Source of the DNA: Fulvia fulva
Taxonomy: Eukaryota > Ascomycota > Dothideomycetes > Mycosphaerellales > Mycosphaerellaceae
Assembly: GCF_020509005.1 (NCBI RefSeq)
Contig: NC_063014.1
Location: 3,782,001-3,846,000, forward strand
Direction: 5' to 3'
Length of the DNA: 64,000 bases
This document shows positions 24,501 through 36,608 of the stretch, one piece after another (position 1 is the stretch's first letter; each line of letters begins with the position of its first letter). The translations under genes were made by a program, and so were the position numbers. The notes beneath the pieces were generated by a model. It was not told the origin of the DNA, ran no database searches, and saw only the letters and a list, made by a program, of their open reading frames with translations.

Positions 24501-26615
24501 AAATCGAGTACGTAATAGATTACGTAACTTAAGACAATATATAGTAGTTAGTATATAACACTACTGACTACTACGACACTCTATAGTAGTAGATAATAGA
24601 TGCCCTTACCGTAGAAGACGGTAAGGAGATTATAGGTAATACGGACCCTAATCGCGAGCTATATCCATTTACATTTATACTACTAGAAGACGCGTTAATA
24701 TATAACGCGTCTAATATACTACTCTTCCCCCTAGAGCTAGAGCTCTATATACTAGAGGAGTCTAACTATATAGTTATAGAGAATAGAAAGCGCCTACGAA
24801 CGGCCTACTTCTACTATATACTATACTAGATTATAGTCGCTAATGTAATTATCGGCTAGATGTCCGGTATACGACCTAGAATACGCGCCTATCGCGATAA
24901 GAGCGATCGAAGCCCTATACGAAGAGGCAATAGCCCCCTAAGGCGTATTAATACTACTACCTCTATATACCGCGATGACCTTCCGCCCGAACCTTCTAAC
25001 TACCGAGCCGCTATAAAACACCGCTTCTCCTAATAGTAGATCGAAGCTATAGCTAAGGAGTTTACTAAAGCCCTAGTAATAGGCACATTTAGATAGGTAA
25101 TAAAGGAAGAGAAGGATTAGGATGCTTAGTAAGAGGAGGGACTTTAGCTACTACTACCGCTAAAGTAGGTATATAAATATAAACTAGACGAGCACGGTAT
25201 ACTAAAGAGCTTTAAGGCTAGGCTATACGTAAGAGGCGATTTATAAGGAACACACTTAGACATATACGCCGCTATACTACTAGTAAGTATATTCCGCCTC
25301 TACTATACTATAGCCGCGAGCTTCGACCTAGAAGCTGAACAATTCGATATTATTAACGCCTTCCTAAACTCGGACCTACTATATACTATATATCTATAAC
25401 TACCTCCTAGAATCGATAGGCTATCCTATAGACACGCCCTTAAGCTAGTTAAGGCCCTCTACGGTCTAAAGGAGTCCCCTTTATTATAGTACAACTCCCT
25501 AACCGAGACGCTAGCCTCCCTTAGACTAGTACCCCTATCGGACTCCGAATGTATCTACTATAACAATAAGGTTATATTCTTCTTTTACGTTAACGACCTA
25601 GTTATACTCTACTACCGTAAGTATAAGGCCTATACTACTAATATTAAGTAGCGGCTACTTACTAAGTACAAGATATACGAGCTCGGTAATCTCTCCTAGT
25701 TCCTAGGAATCAAGGTTACGCGCGATAGAAACAAGCGCTTACTATAGCTCTCTTAAGAAGACTATATTAAGTAGCTAGCCGCCAAATTCAGTATATCTAC
25801 GAATGTACGCAAAACGATAGTACTAGTGGGTTAACACCTTAATTAGACCGTTCTAGAGGGTTATTAACCTACCTCTATCGCTATCCTTACGTACTAATAA
25901 CGTATAGGATCCCTTAACTTCGCCGCTATATATACGCGGCCTAATATTGCCTTTTCTTTATCTATACTATCGTAGTATCTAACTAAGCTAACTAAGACAC
26001 ACCTTAAGCTTATAGATCAGTACTTACGCTATCTCCTAGAGACTAAGAACCTCTACCTTATATATAGCGCTAGTAAACACATTACTAGCCTTTATAGCTA
26101 ACTAGAGTACCTCGGTAGTAACTACGAGTTCCTTAGAGTATCGGACGCGTCCTACGGTATAAATAATAATAGGACTAGCTTAAATAGCTAGGTCTTTATA
26201 CTGTTTGGTAGACTAGTAGATTATAAGGTATCTAAACAAATCACTATTACTAAGTCCTTAACAGAGGCTAAGCTACTCGGGCTTTCGTAAGCCGCCTTAG
26301 AGCTTATATAGTAGGAACGAGTCTTCGCTAATATATACCTTTAGTCTAATTAGCGTACCTACTTATACTACGATAACACCTAGACTATCCGCCTTGTTAA
26401 CTAATAAGGGCAAAAGCTTAATACGAAGCTACGCTACGTTAATATCTACTACTACTAGCTCCGATAGCGAGACTAGCGCGGAGACATTAAGATTAAGTAT
26501 CTTAGTACTAACGACATGCCTATAGACGGGCTGACTAAGCTGCTTCTACTATAGAAGTATAAGCACTTCGTTAAGCTGCTTAATATAGCTAAGGAAGGCG
26601 TAGACCTACGTACCT
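21530..26615 (+). mobile_element. Ty1/copia retrotransposon C (different family), heavily RIPed
   Basis: Plus-strand coding relic. Gag-like helical sequence runs from about 21600. A Cys/His region lies near 22440, and protease-integrase sequence occupies about 22700-24400 (for example YGYIAIDLVEF, FYSDNKHAIRKVF and GYDSTNIYRV). RT covers about 25180-25800 (FDLEAEQFDIINAFLNSDL, LVKALYGLKESPL and FFFYVNDLVILY, where YVDD reads YVND). RNase H runs to about 26600 (VSDASYGI, TKSLTEAKLLGL, TNDMPIDGLTKLL). No LTR pair was found. The 5' end abuts the copia A/B pair, so its leader may have been separated by that insertion. Confidence 0.85.
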
Positions 26616-27675
26616 TAGTGCCCTCTATAGCCGTATTAGGAGGTAACGGGCTAATAGACGCCTAAGAAGCCCGTAGTAGCGGCCTTACCTTATCTCGAAA
26701 CGAATACCGAACGGCTTTATCTTTACGGACACCTCTCTAGAAGCGCTAGTAGGCGTAAAACACGGCTACTAGTAGCTACTAATACTATAGACGATAACAA
26801 AGCTAGGGCAAAGTATCTACTATTCACCGGTACGGCCCTAGTACTATCATTAATAGGTGTTTCTCGGACTCCTATTAGCTAATAGCGTAAGGGCGAGAAA
26901 CACCCCTATTACTAGTAGTAGCGTACGCGCGCGCGATTAAAGTAGCGCGTCTAATTAGAACGCGAGAAACGCCTCTAACTTGCTACTAGTAACAACACTA
27001 CTACCTTATTACTATATTATCCGCTACTTTCGCACCTTATATACCTTTAAAAGTGTAGAAAGTAAGGCACTCCGAAGGTACCTTTTTAACTTTCCGATAC
27101 CGTTGCTCCGGTATTACCTATTAGAGCCCTATTACATCTTATATAGTATAAGCTCTATCGTAGACAGCCTAGTACATTGCGCTACTAACTAGTATCTTAT
27201 ACTACCTAGGGGTAGAGCGAGCTCTCTTACTATTTGCCGGAGCGAAATAACTTAGTATAGAGCAATTATCGGACAATTTAATAAGTGAAGCGGACGATAA
27301 TATATGTTTAAGTATACGACAGGACTAAGGCTACCCCTAGATTAAACTTAGGACCTCTAATGTTTACCGGTAGGTAAGATGATTATATACTTAAGTAAAA
27401 GTCCGTATAACGGGACTATTACCTAAGCTATCTTACCGGTAATAGTTATATAATCTATACTTTATTATATAGGTAATAATAGTAGTAGTAAAAGTGAGGA
27501 ATAAGGGAGGGGGTATAAAGCTTACCTTACTTACCTTAGCTTACTTTACTTAAAACAGCTGACTTACCCTTACTATAGTAGTAGTAATACCGAGGGCCTA
27601 ACGTTACTACTATAGGTAGGGGGGTAATTATAACAGGGTACACGCGATTATATAGGAATTAGCTCATTCACTCTA
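26616..27675. other. RIP-affected non-coding DNA, possible 3' end of copia C
   Basis: About 1 kb follows the copia C RNase H without readable coding motifs. A 3' LTR is expected here, but no second copy exists in the window to define it. An open frame at 26980-27192 has no family signature and is treated as chance. Confidence 0.5.
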
Positions 27676-27729
27676 GCGATCGAGCTAAGGAGGTATGTCG
27701 CGATCGAGCTAAGGGGGTATGTCGCGATC
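27676..27729. repeat. 24-bp tandem duplication
   Basis: Two units begin GCGATCGAGCTAAGG (27676-27699 and 27700-27723) and differ at one base. A partial third (GCGATC) runs into the start of the pogo-type right end at 27727. Confidence 0.85.
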
Positions 27730-28145
27730 CGAGCGTATATATAGGCAACATCCTATTATTAAAACTTAAGGCTACGTACGCTAAGAATTAGGTAACTAAT
27801 TAGTTACCTATAGCCTCTTTAAGAGTAACACTTGTCTATTCTAGATAGACATATATAATATACAACCTGCTTTTGAAACACCCTATATAAGCCCGTATAA
27901 TAACTTCCTATACTTCTAATGTAATATACCCTAGTATAGTTCGAGACGCGTCGTATACCTTTATAGTAAGTCGATTCGTAATTATCGCGTCGCATTTCGT
28001 AGCCTAGATAGCTAAGGTCAGTTTAGCCTCGTTAAAGACAATATACGCTATAATAGTAGTTATATAGCTATATCTATAGAAGTGGTATAGTTCTTAGTAA
28101 AAGTAGCCCGCTCGGTAGTATAGCCCGCTCGGTAGTAAAGTACGT
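27727..28145. mobile_element. pogo-type transposon right end (second copy)
   Basis: Contains the 200-bp repeat (27727-27927) and ends with the inverted copy of the 9227 terminus (28079-28145), bordered by TA. The roughly 150 bp between them also resembles the region after 10351. Only the right end of the element is present, with no transposase. Confidence 0.65.
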
Positions 28146-28156
28146 TATAATAATTA

Positions 28157-28215
28157 AGAAGTTAGTCGTACTAAGACAAAATTCCTAGCTCACTAGTGTT
28201 CCTAGCTTACTAGTG
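28157..28215. repeat. terminal-type repeat matching the right flank in inverted orientation
   Basis: The segment with GTTAGTCGTACTAAGACAAA followed by two 17-bp units (28182-28198, 28199-28215) is the reverse complement of 59408-59461. Here the units keep CACTAGTG, whereas the right-hand copies read TACTAGTA. The two copies bracket the gene island in opposite orientation. Confidence 0.8.
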
Positions 28216-28252
28216 CTCTATGTTAGTAGTTATAAGTTAGTATTATAATATA

Positions 28253-28308
28253 GTATCTTTTCTAAGTACCGCGTTAGTAAGTATCTTTTCTAAGTACTGC
28301 GTTAGTAA
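28253..28308. repeat. 28-bp tandem duplication
   Basis: Two adjacent units begin GTATCTTTTCTAAGTAC (28253-28280 and 28281-28308) and differ by one C/T transition. They lie just outside the transition to normal-composition DNA at about 28380. Confidence 0.85.
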
Positions 28309-28389
28309 AGAGCCGCGTTTAGCTATTAGACCCGTAGGAAGTAGACAAATCTACGCGCTCCTATTAGCTCAAATCTGCTAACTCATAAA

Positions 28390-31300
28390 CATTGCGCTGA
28401 GTTCTGGCTGAACCCGCTAAAAGCGGGTGGCTTGCGGCCGGCTAAAAGCCGGCAGCGCTTTGCTGCCCGTACGGGGATGAAAATGGAGGTAGGTCGCATA
28501 CTCTTTCCGTAGCCCTCGCACGCCATGTGTTGCGGGGTATGTCTGAACCATAAGCTTCCCGATAGTGCTCCTGGATTCTGCTAGACGCCATGGAGAGACC
28601 ATGAGAATCTGTGAGCAACCGTATTTCAAGCGTCAAGACTGGTCTTGTGTAGTCAAGTAGCTTGCACGATCTAGCTTAAAGATAAAGAGCCTCCGGAATA
28701 TGCCGCGACTGGTCTCGAATCACACCTACTCCTGCTAGAAAGTGGTCACAAGCGGGTCCCGGAGTCCGAGCACGACGCAATGGTTCACGCCGAAAGTAGC
28801 CATGGTTCACGCCGAAAGTCCCGGAAGTGATTGCTGTAAGTTCGCGAATCTTGGTAACGTCTGTTTGTCGAATGTCTCACTTGCGGACAGTAATGGAGAT
28901 GCTGACTGACGATAGTAAGCGGCTTCCCACTCTTGTAGCCCGGTGAAGCAGCCTTTTGAGATCTAGTATTGAGTAACATGAGGTGGACCGTTCATGTATG
29001 CAGCAGAACGGCAACGACCGGCCTCCCCATCGCACTCGCCTGTGGCGTGACTTGTGTTCTCGTCCTGGTCAGGCAGAAGCATTAGACGTGCAGTACCTTT
29101 AGTACCAGTAGCGTCACAAGTACATGGCTTGACATTATGGCACAAGGTAGCAAGACATCGCATCCCTGGATCGTTCCGTTAAGCTGACCAATGATAGGTG
29201 TGAAACTATATATAACCAGACTACTCAGCTCTCTTAAGAAGCGTTCCTTTTGACCTAGAGTTTTACAATAGGCATGTGTCGCCAAGGTGCCGAGAGAAAC
29301 AAGCCTCTCCAAAGTCCAAATTGTGTGCCCGTGGCCGTCAGCAGGGAGTAAATTTCCGCCGAAACGGCCAAGTGCTCCGGACGGCTATAGCCTGTTTTCT
29401 CAAAGACATGGGCTATTTGCCGTGACTCGAAGATACGACGTCGCTATGGACGAGCACAGCCGCTAGCAAGCCACGGCGCTCAGGATAAGGGCGCGTTGTG
29501 GTCTCTCAGTTGACTTGGCCCGTGACGAAGGATCGGTCTTATTAGCTAACAATATTCCATCGATGCTCATAGGTCGAGCAGTATCTAAAGTTGTCCAGAT
29601 CAGGCGAGAGACCGGACTTGGTCGCGTAGCAGATAAGCGCTATCGAATCGAACAATACGATGCAACGCAGCCTTCGAAACCATTGTGCACGCTAATGAGA
29701 ACAGGCTTTAGACCGCTTCTTAACCATCCAGAATAGAGGTCCAATCTTGTTTGCCTATTCATTTAGCGACACCCTAGGCTTAGACGACTGATTGCAGCTA
29801 ATGTTATGATTAGACTTGTCGTATCGACTTCCCATCGTTTTCGTCGAAGCAGAGACTTACATTATCAGGGTGCGTAATTAGGGGATCGTCTTGTGCCTCG
29901 AACCCGAACTCTTTCTAGTATTTGAAGGACTCAACGAATTCATTAGAATCTAAAGGAAAACCGGCCGCCCACTCTTCGGTAAGCACAACTTTGACTGTAC
30001 CGTAGAGGCTAGTGACCCGACGAAATATAGGTAACGAGTTCATGCGCCCGAGCTATTGCGCATAATGCCGCGAACGGTCCATGCTGGATCTTGCAAGAAT
30101 GTGGTAACATCGGACCCTCCTTGGTTTCCTGTAGCGCCTAGAACAACGATGATTAAGCGTAACGACCGACGAGCGCTAGCCATCCACCGTAGCGACGTGT
30201 GAGCTTGCGAACACTCGAGCGTAGGTGGTGGCGTCAGCGAGGGAGTGAAGCTCTATACCAGCCCTCAACTAGCCTTGGCGCCCGCTCTGATTGGTCAACT
30301 CTCAAGTTTTAGGGTCACGTGACCTACCGCACTGTGCCTGTTGGCGAACTCGCAAACATATACTCGTCGCTAACGCCTATGTCGTCGTATAATAAGCACT
30401 GTACGTCGGGTAGCGGTAGCGTGGATCGCACGCTACTTTACAGTCTAGAAGGGTTGGTAGAGAGCTCCACTCCGCTACGCTTACCTTTGGAGGTTCACAA
30501 CCGCCAACAGCACATTTTTGTGTTTCGTGGCGAGGGACACACGCAGAGACACCTGTGTCGGAAGATTGTCTGTCGGAACACCACAATGTTCGTGCGATCT
30601 TATTCTGTTCTGCAACATCGTCTGCTTGGCGATCCTTCTTGCGGTGGTAGGATTACCAAGCGGCATCGTTCAACCTGACAACGCCCTCGCGTACGACGTC
30701 GTGCGTCCTTCGCGTCTCGCCGGGTACACAGACGACCACACGCAAATGCGGTCGTTCAGCCTGATCAAGCAACTTCGCCGGTCCTCTGCCTTTGACTTCC
30801 ATCTCCATCAACATTCGTGCTCGTCCAGGTAGTCGGTGAGCTGGACCAGGTCTGCCTTCTGCAACTTCACGTCGCGACCTTCCAAGAGCACGGAAAAGGC
30901 ATGCATACGCTTCGAGACCAAGTGTCGTGTCTTCCGTCTGATGGAACGTATTTACGCCAAGCGCCGCGAAGTTCCTGGATTAGATTCTCGATGAAGTCGC
31001 AACCTTCAGCTGCCATGGACACTCCGTGGTGTTGTAGGGGTGATTGACGAGTGTACAAGCTTGCTGAACCATGAAACAATAAGGGTAATCAGATACCTTC
31101 TGAATTGCATAAGATGTATCTATGGTGGCTACAGATATTGCTGATATAGGGTGTGTGTGCCAAGTCCTGACTAATATGATACCCAAGTCACCTGATTCGC
31201 AACACGTGGGAGGGAAAGTGGGTCCATGATCGCGAGGCCGGCAGGATTTCCACAAGTCAATTCATGTTTCCAATTGCCGATCCAGCGAAGAAGTAAGTCA

Positions 31301-31519
31301 TCAATGCCTGCATTTGCAACAGAACGATTGTTGGAGAGTCAGCATACGACATGGCGGACCTGTCAGTAAGTTCGCCGGCGGCCAGAAGGGGCCAGGATGT
31401 TGATTGCCCCATCGTGCAGATGATAGAGCAGCTCTTGACATGCACCACCTCGTCTGAAAGTGCCGTCGCCAGCACAATATTTCGTCCGTCGATCTCATTC
31501 TGGCATAACACAAGCGACA
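28390..31519. other. 3.1 kb without a recognisable gene, normal base composition
   Basis: CpA returns to normal frequency at about 28380, so this is not RIPed transposon DNA. Open frames are short (none above about 120 codons) and none shows a family signature. Near 28405-28465 there are two small stem-loops of the form CCCGC-TAAAA-GCGGG and GCCGGC-TAAAA-GCCGGC. A hydrophobic stretch at 30590-30660 (CNIVCLAILLAVVGLP) could be a relic of a membrane protein. I see no tRNA. The segment looks like decayed genic DNA at the island margin. Confidence 0.5.
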
Positions 31520-31739
31520 ATGTCTCCGCACACAGACGCTCTGGTACCCGGGACAGTACACCTCATCGACTTGTCCGGACACGAGGGCAAAAGCCATGAT
31601 CGCAACAACCAAGACATTGTACTGGTCCCGCAACCAAGCCAAGATCCAGAAGATGTGCTCAACTGGACACGAAGTCGCGAGTTGTTCGCCTTGGCCATGG
31701 TCTTCGTGGATGCTTGTGGGGCGGTGTCGTCGCTGATCT
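31520..31739 (+). pseudogene. MFS transporter N-terminal fragment
   Basis: From ATG 31520 the frame reads LVPGTVHLIDLSGH, then QDIVLVPQPSQDPEDVLNW and RSRELFALAMVFVDACG. This is the cytoplasmic N-terminus and first transmembrane helix of a fungal major facilitator transporter (family pattern: GTVHL...DPEDPLNWS.WRK). At 31739-31741 the similarity stops abruptly, and the next bases are arylsulfatase sequence one frame over. Only about 73 codons remain, so the transporter cannot function. Its family differs from that of the MFS pseudogene at 33982. Confidence 0.65.
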
Positions 31740-33478
31740 TTGACAGACGATCAGGACTGGGAAATGCAGTCTTTGCAGCACATGCCGCTACTCCAAAAGC
31801 ATATCATCAACGAAGGCACATTGTTCGACCGCCACTACTGCACCGTCAGTATCTGCTGTCCCAGCAGGGTCAATTTGTGGACTGGTCTGACGGCTCATCA
31901 CAACGACGTCACCGACTTGACGCCACCGTATGGTGGATATCCCAAGTTCGTACAACAAGGCCTGAACGAGAATTGGCTCCCAGTCTGGTTACAGCAGCTC
32001 GGCTACAACACCTACTACACCGGCAAACTGTTCAATCACCATACCGTGCAAAACTATGGCGATCCACTCGTCAACGGCTTCAACGGCAGCGACTTCTTGC
32101 TGGATCCATACACGTATGAGTACTTCAATGCGCACATGGCCCGCAATGGGGAGGAACCACTTGGCTACGAAGGACACTACTCGCCAGATGTCGTCGCTCA
32201 GAAAGCCTACGGTTTCCTTGAAGAAGCAGTGCTGCACGAGGCGCCGTTGTTCCTCGCAGTAGCGCCTATCGCGCCGCACTCGAACATGCATATCAACTTC
32301 GAAAAGGGCGAGCTCAGCAGAGATGCCGCATTCTACGCCGAACGTCACGCACATCTCTTCAAGGAGTACAAGATCCCGCGCACGGCCAATTTCAATCCAG
32401 ACGTGTCCAGTGGCGTCAGTTGGGTGAAAGAGCTTCCCAAATTGAACGACACCGTGATTGAGTACCACGACGAGTTCCAGCGATCACGGCTCCGCTCTCT
32501 GCAGTCAGTAGACGAGATGGTCGAGGAAGTGGTTCACAGGTTGGAAGCCCATGGACTTCTTCACAACACGTACATCTTCTACACTACTGACAACGGCTAC
32601 CACATCGGACAACACCGCGTTCCTCCGGGCAAAGAGTGCCCGTTCGAAGAAGACATCCATATTCCTCTCGCAGTGCGAGGACCAGGTGTTCCAGCAGGAC
32701 ATACGGCAAATGTTGTCAGCTCACACACGGACCTGACGCCAACGCTGCTGAAGCTTGCCGGCAAAGATCGACCAGATCTTGATGGTACGCCCATACCGCT
32801 GAACAAGGCGGAATTTCTCGAACCGCAATCTGGAGAGCACGTGAACGTCGAATTCTGGGGCCGTGCTCTTGGTGAAGGCAAGTACGGTTGGGTCGGGAAC
32901 GATACCTGGGGTAATCTGGGTGCAATCGCGGCCAGGAACAATACCTACAAAGCGCTCCGGGTCGTGAGCGAACGCTATTCCTTTCTGTACACTGTGTACT
33001 GTACCGGAGAGCGCGAGTTCTACGACGTCCATGTAAGTTACCTTGCAAGGCGCTAGAGACACACCCACTGACCTATCACAAGCGAGATCAATACCAGATG
33101 CACAACCTTCTGGACAAAGACCACGCACGCCTTGCGGAGGGCTATACCATCGCGGGCCGATCTTTCGAACGTATCATGGATCGCGTCGATGCTCTACTCA
33201 TGGTGACTAAGTCCTGCAAAGGACGAACATGCCATCGGCCATGGGATGTTCTTCACCCAGACGACAAGGTGCGATCTTTGGAAGCCGCATTGGATACTGC
33301 CTTTGATCACTTTTACAAAGAGCAACCAAGAGTCAGCTTCTCCTCGTGCCCGCTGGGTCACATTATCAGCGAAGAAGGCCCCCAAGATGTGAATGTCTGG
33401 AACAGTGTAGAGCAACACCCGGTCGATGGCGGCCAACAGCCACTGCAGCTACCGGGTCACTGGAGCTGGTGGACGTGA
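31740..33478 (+). pseudogene. Arylsulfatase-type sulfatase lacking its N-terminus
   Basis: Two exons, 31740-33032 and 33083-33478, are joined by a 50-bp GTAAGT...CAAG intron with a CTGAC branch site, giving about 563 codons. The frame opens at TDDQD, normally about residue 30-40 of a sulfatase after the signal peptide and first metal ligands. The formylglycine motif C-C-P-S-R lies near residues 39-43. A GKLFN segment follows, and TTDNGYHIGQHR supplies later metal and active-site residues. The C-terminal exon starts RDQYQMHNLL, the usual sulfatase end domain. No ATG or signal peptide precedes the body: an in-frame TGA sits at 31734-31736. A real 5' exon spliced to an acceptor at 31744-31745 (TTTGACAG) is possible, but none was found. 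Either a truncated pseudogene or a gene with an unrecognised first exon. Confidence 0.75.
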
Positions 33479-33981
33479 GCTCGAGCTACATACCCTGCAA
33501 GGTCGCCGTGATCGGGACGAAAGTCAGCAGCGAAGTGCTAAATGCAATAAAGTGTGAGAGTATACCCAGCAAGCACACCAGCTTCTGCGATTGCGCAGTC
33601 TCCTGCTTCACTGCCCCAGAACAGCACCTTCGGCGTCCAAAACAGTACCACCGAAGGTGATCGACAATCGCCAAAGCCACTCACGTGTCATCTGCACTAA
33701 CGCATCACGCAAGCTAGCTCCACACTCGCGTGAGACCACATCTGCACTCACTGCTTTTTCTTTCATGCAACTGCAAGCAAAATGCCTGAGCTATACGCTG
33801 CGGCCGCGCTGCCTCTTGTCGACGTGCACGTAGCCCTACTGCCGGTCTCGGCGTGAGAACTGGCAGTCAGCACAGAGCAAGGATGGCGGCCCGGCTGGAA
33901 CTTCGGGACATCTGCAGCTACAAGTTCTTTTTGTTCAGATGCCTTACCTGCTAGGCTGTGACAACGACATACCAGATCACT
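33479..33981. other. Intergenic, no gene seen
   Basis: About 500 bases between the sulfatase and the MFS pseudogene. Open frames here have no recognisable signature. Confidence 0.5.
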
Positions 33982-35899
33982 ATGGCGTTAGCAGAAAACG
34001 AAGAGTATGAGGCAAGCGTTGTTGAGAATGAGCTTGTCGATGAGCTTGCCCCGCTTCTCTCCAATGGGACCGAGCCTGCGCTGTATAAGACGATAAGTGT
34101 AAGGCTGCCGCCGAATTAGTGTCCCGCGTGTACCTGGAACTAATAGCTTCATAGCGTAGAAGTGACGCAGGCGATCTGCCACCAGACGATGCAGATCTAG
34201 AGCTTGCGAAGCAGAAGCAAGAACAAGTCCGGACGGCAGACAGCACGAGCGGAGTGTACGCGACCATTTCAGTGCTGCTGCTGGGTGTGTTCGTCTCACA
34301 GACAGATCAGAGTCTGGTCCTCACAGCAAAGTCGCGTCGGACTTCAACGACTTCGAGAGCGCTTCCTGGATTATTTCAGCCTACATCCTCGCACAATGTG
34401 TCGCCCAGCCACTTTACGGGAAGTTGAGCGACATCTATGGCCGCAAGGCGTGCTTGCAGACGTCGTACTTTCTGTTCACCGTAGGCGCCGCCGGGACGGG
34501 TCTTGGCCAGACAATGGGCCAAGTCATCGCCGCGAGAGCGATTCAAGGTTGTGGTGCTGCGGGTATGACGGCTATGGTGTCGATCATTGTGACTGATTTG
34601 GTGCCGTTGCACGAGGTTGCGACTTTGAGGAGTTATATCAATGTGCTCCAGACGACCGGAAGGAGCTGTGGTGGTGTTATCGGTGGTGCGTTGACGCAGG
34701 CGCTTGGGTCGCGGTGGTGGGTTGCATGAGTTGTCGGTCGTGCTTCGAGGCTGACACGCAAATAGGGCGTTCTTGGTTCAGGTACCGCCCTCGATTGTTG
34801 CTATGCTGCTCGTCCAATGGAGACTTCACATGCCCTCGAAGCACAGCAGCAACTTGTCCATTGCAGAAAAGGTCAAACGAGTCGACTTTGCAGGCGCGAT
34901 CTTCCCGTGCGCGACCATCTTCTCGGCTGCATTCGTGCTTGACACTGGTGGTTAGAAGTATGCTTGGGGCTCTAACGTGATCACTGTTATGGGACTGGTC
35001 TTCGCCATCATGTTCGTGGCCTTCATCGTGTCTGCCAAGTTGGCAACGGAGCCGATCTTCCCGTTGAGGATGATGGGCCAATATCCGGTATGGACGAACT
35101 ACCTGCTATGTGCTCTCCAGGTCCTGGTCCAGTTCTCCTTGGCGATGATCATCCCAGTCTACTTCCAGGTCACAGCCAAAGCCAAAACCTGCTGCGGCTG
35201 GAGCATACCTCATTCCGGCATTCATGGGCAACACTGTCGGTGGACTGATATCAGGTTACTGGATCAAGTACACCGGAAGGTATAAATGGCCAACCGTTGT
35301 TGCCCCTTTCCTCTCAATAATAACGATGATCTTGTGCTACACCACTTGGAATGGGCATACCGATTTGCTTGCAGCTTTGGCCGTATTGCCTGGTGGCATG
35401 GCGGCAGGGATGATGAGCAGCTCTTCCTTTGTCGGACTGGCAGCAGGTGTCAGCGAGGAAGACATGGCTGTTGCAGGATCTGGCTTGTATCTGTTCTTCA
35501 ACCTCGGTGCTATTGCTGGGTCGAGTGCTGGCTCGGCAGTGTACCAGACTACGCTCAAGTCTGGTCTTCAGGAGGCTGTGAAGGATCTGCCCGAAGGTCA
35601 AACGGTAAGCGGCGAGGATGGTAATACCTTGCGCTCTGCTGACAAACTGCGTAGATTATGCAACGTGCCCTCGAGAGTATCACATACGTCCAGAACGCTA
35701 GCGAACAGATCCGGGAACGAATTGTACCCGCTTTCGTGAATAGCTTTCATCGAGTCAACCGTGAGTGCTCGCGAACTCAGTGTGCGATCATCTCAGACAT
35801 GACTGACTTGGCGTAGTACTTGAGATGAGCTTCGCGGTGTTGTGCTTGTTCGTGGCCCGTATATCTCAACAGACAGGGCTGAAGCGGTCGCAAGGCTAG
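33982..35899 (+). pseudogene. MFS multidrug-type transporter, broken by one stop and two frameshifts
   Basis: ATG 33982 opens an acidic N-terminus. Good introns lie at 34099-34154, 34717-34765, 35605-35654 and 35761-35816. Transmembrane blocks include VFVSQTDQSLVL, WIISAYILAQCVAQPLYGK with motif A GKLSDIYGRK, and IQGCGAAGMTAMVSIIV. Later blocks include FLVQVPPSIVAMLLV, VLPGGMAAGMMSSSSFVGL and GSGLYLFFNLGAIAGSSAG. This is the DDE/DHA-like 14-TM fungal type (relatives export toxins, drugs or basic amino acids). Lesions: a frame change near 34326, a TAG at 34953-34955 where relatives have GGQKYAWGS, and one extra A in the AAAA run near 35188. Downstream exons keep good splice sites, so decay is recent. 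The end is TAG 35897-35899. Confidence 0.8.
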
Positions 35900-36608
35900 T
35901 TGTCGGTGTGACAAGGTCAGGAGGCGGTTGATAGCGATATCTTGTGCCTTGCATCTGATATTCTTGGCGCGTAAACGTGATCAAGGCGCTCACGAGAAGT
36001 CGCATGCGCTGTGTAGCAAAGCGAAACGTGCATGTCAGTGTCGGTGGGTGCTTGCCTGACTTCGCGCACAAAAAGCCGTCTCCTTGTTGCCAAGCCGAGT
36101 GTGAAGCGCGAGACGCATGTTACATGTAGGTGTGTTTCAAGAAGCTGGTCCAACGTGGCTTCCCTGCGCAGGCCGGAAGTGCTCGCATGACTACATGTAA
36201 GACGGCGGGGGCTGCACAGAAGTGGCGTGGACGTATGATGCACCACCATTCATCAAGCACAGCCACAACCTCGAATGAATTAGTCCCGATTCGTGCAGGC
36301 TGCGTGTACCTCAACGCAAACCCTCGTGTTCTAACTTCCACCTCCGCTACTTCTCGCATTCGCCGCTGATATCCTTCCAGCAACATCGCTACACTACACA
36401 CCCCAATATTGCCCTCACTCACTTCGATCTTGTTATTCATCACCACCACCGTTGGTATCATCACCCTCACCAGGACACGACTCCGCCGCTCGTTTGGGAC
36501 CCACACCGTTCGCGCACGAACCAACCACCTCCCGGTCGTTTCTGTGGAGCGCAAGGCGATAGATTGCCTGATACCCACTCGTTCCGCACATCATCCATCA
36601 TAGACAGC
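35900..36608. other. Intergenic and 5' region of the DUF2406 gene
   Basis: About 700 bases. The last 250 before ATG 36609 are rich in C/T and CACC runs, typical of a fungal promoter or 5' leader. A minus-strand open frame over 36120-36578 has no family signature. Confidence 0.5.

Noticed and set aside
26980..27192. Open frame of 70 codons in RIPed DNA
   Set aside because: Tyr/Leu-rich composition from TA-rich sequence, no signature, and inside transposon-derived DNA.
28400..28470. Possible tRNA or structured RNA from two TAAAA-loop hairpins
   Set aside because: No cloverleaf, no A/B box pair and no T-loop GTTCRANNC in register, so no RNA gene is called.
36120..36578. Minus-strand open frame of 152 codons upstream of the DUF2406 gene
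   Set aside because: No recognisable domain and it overlaps the probable promoter of the plus-strand gene; no splice structure supports it.
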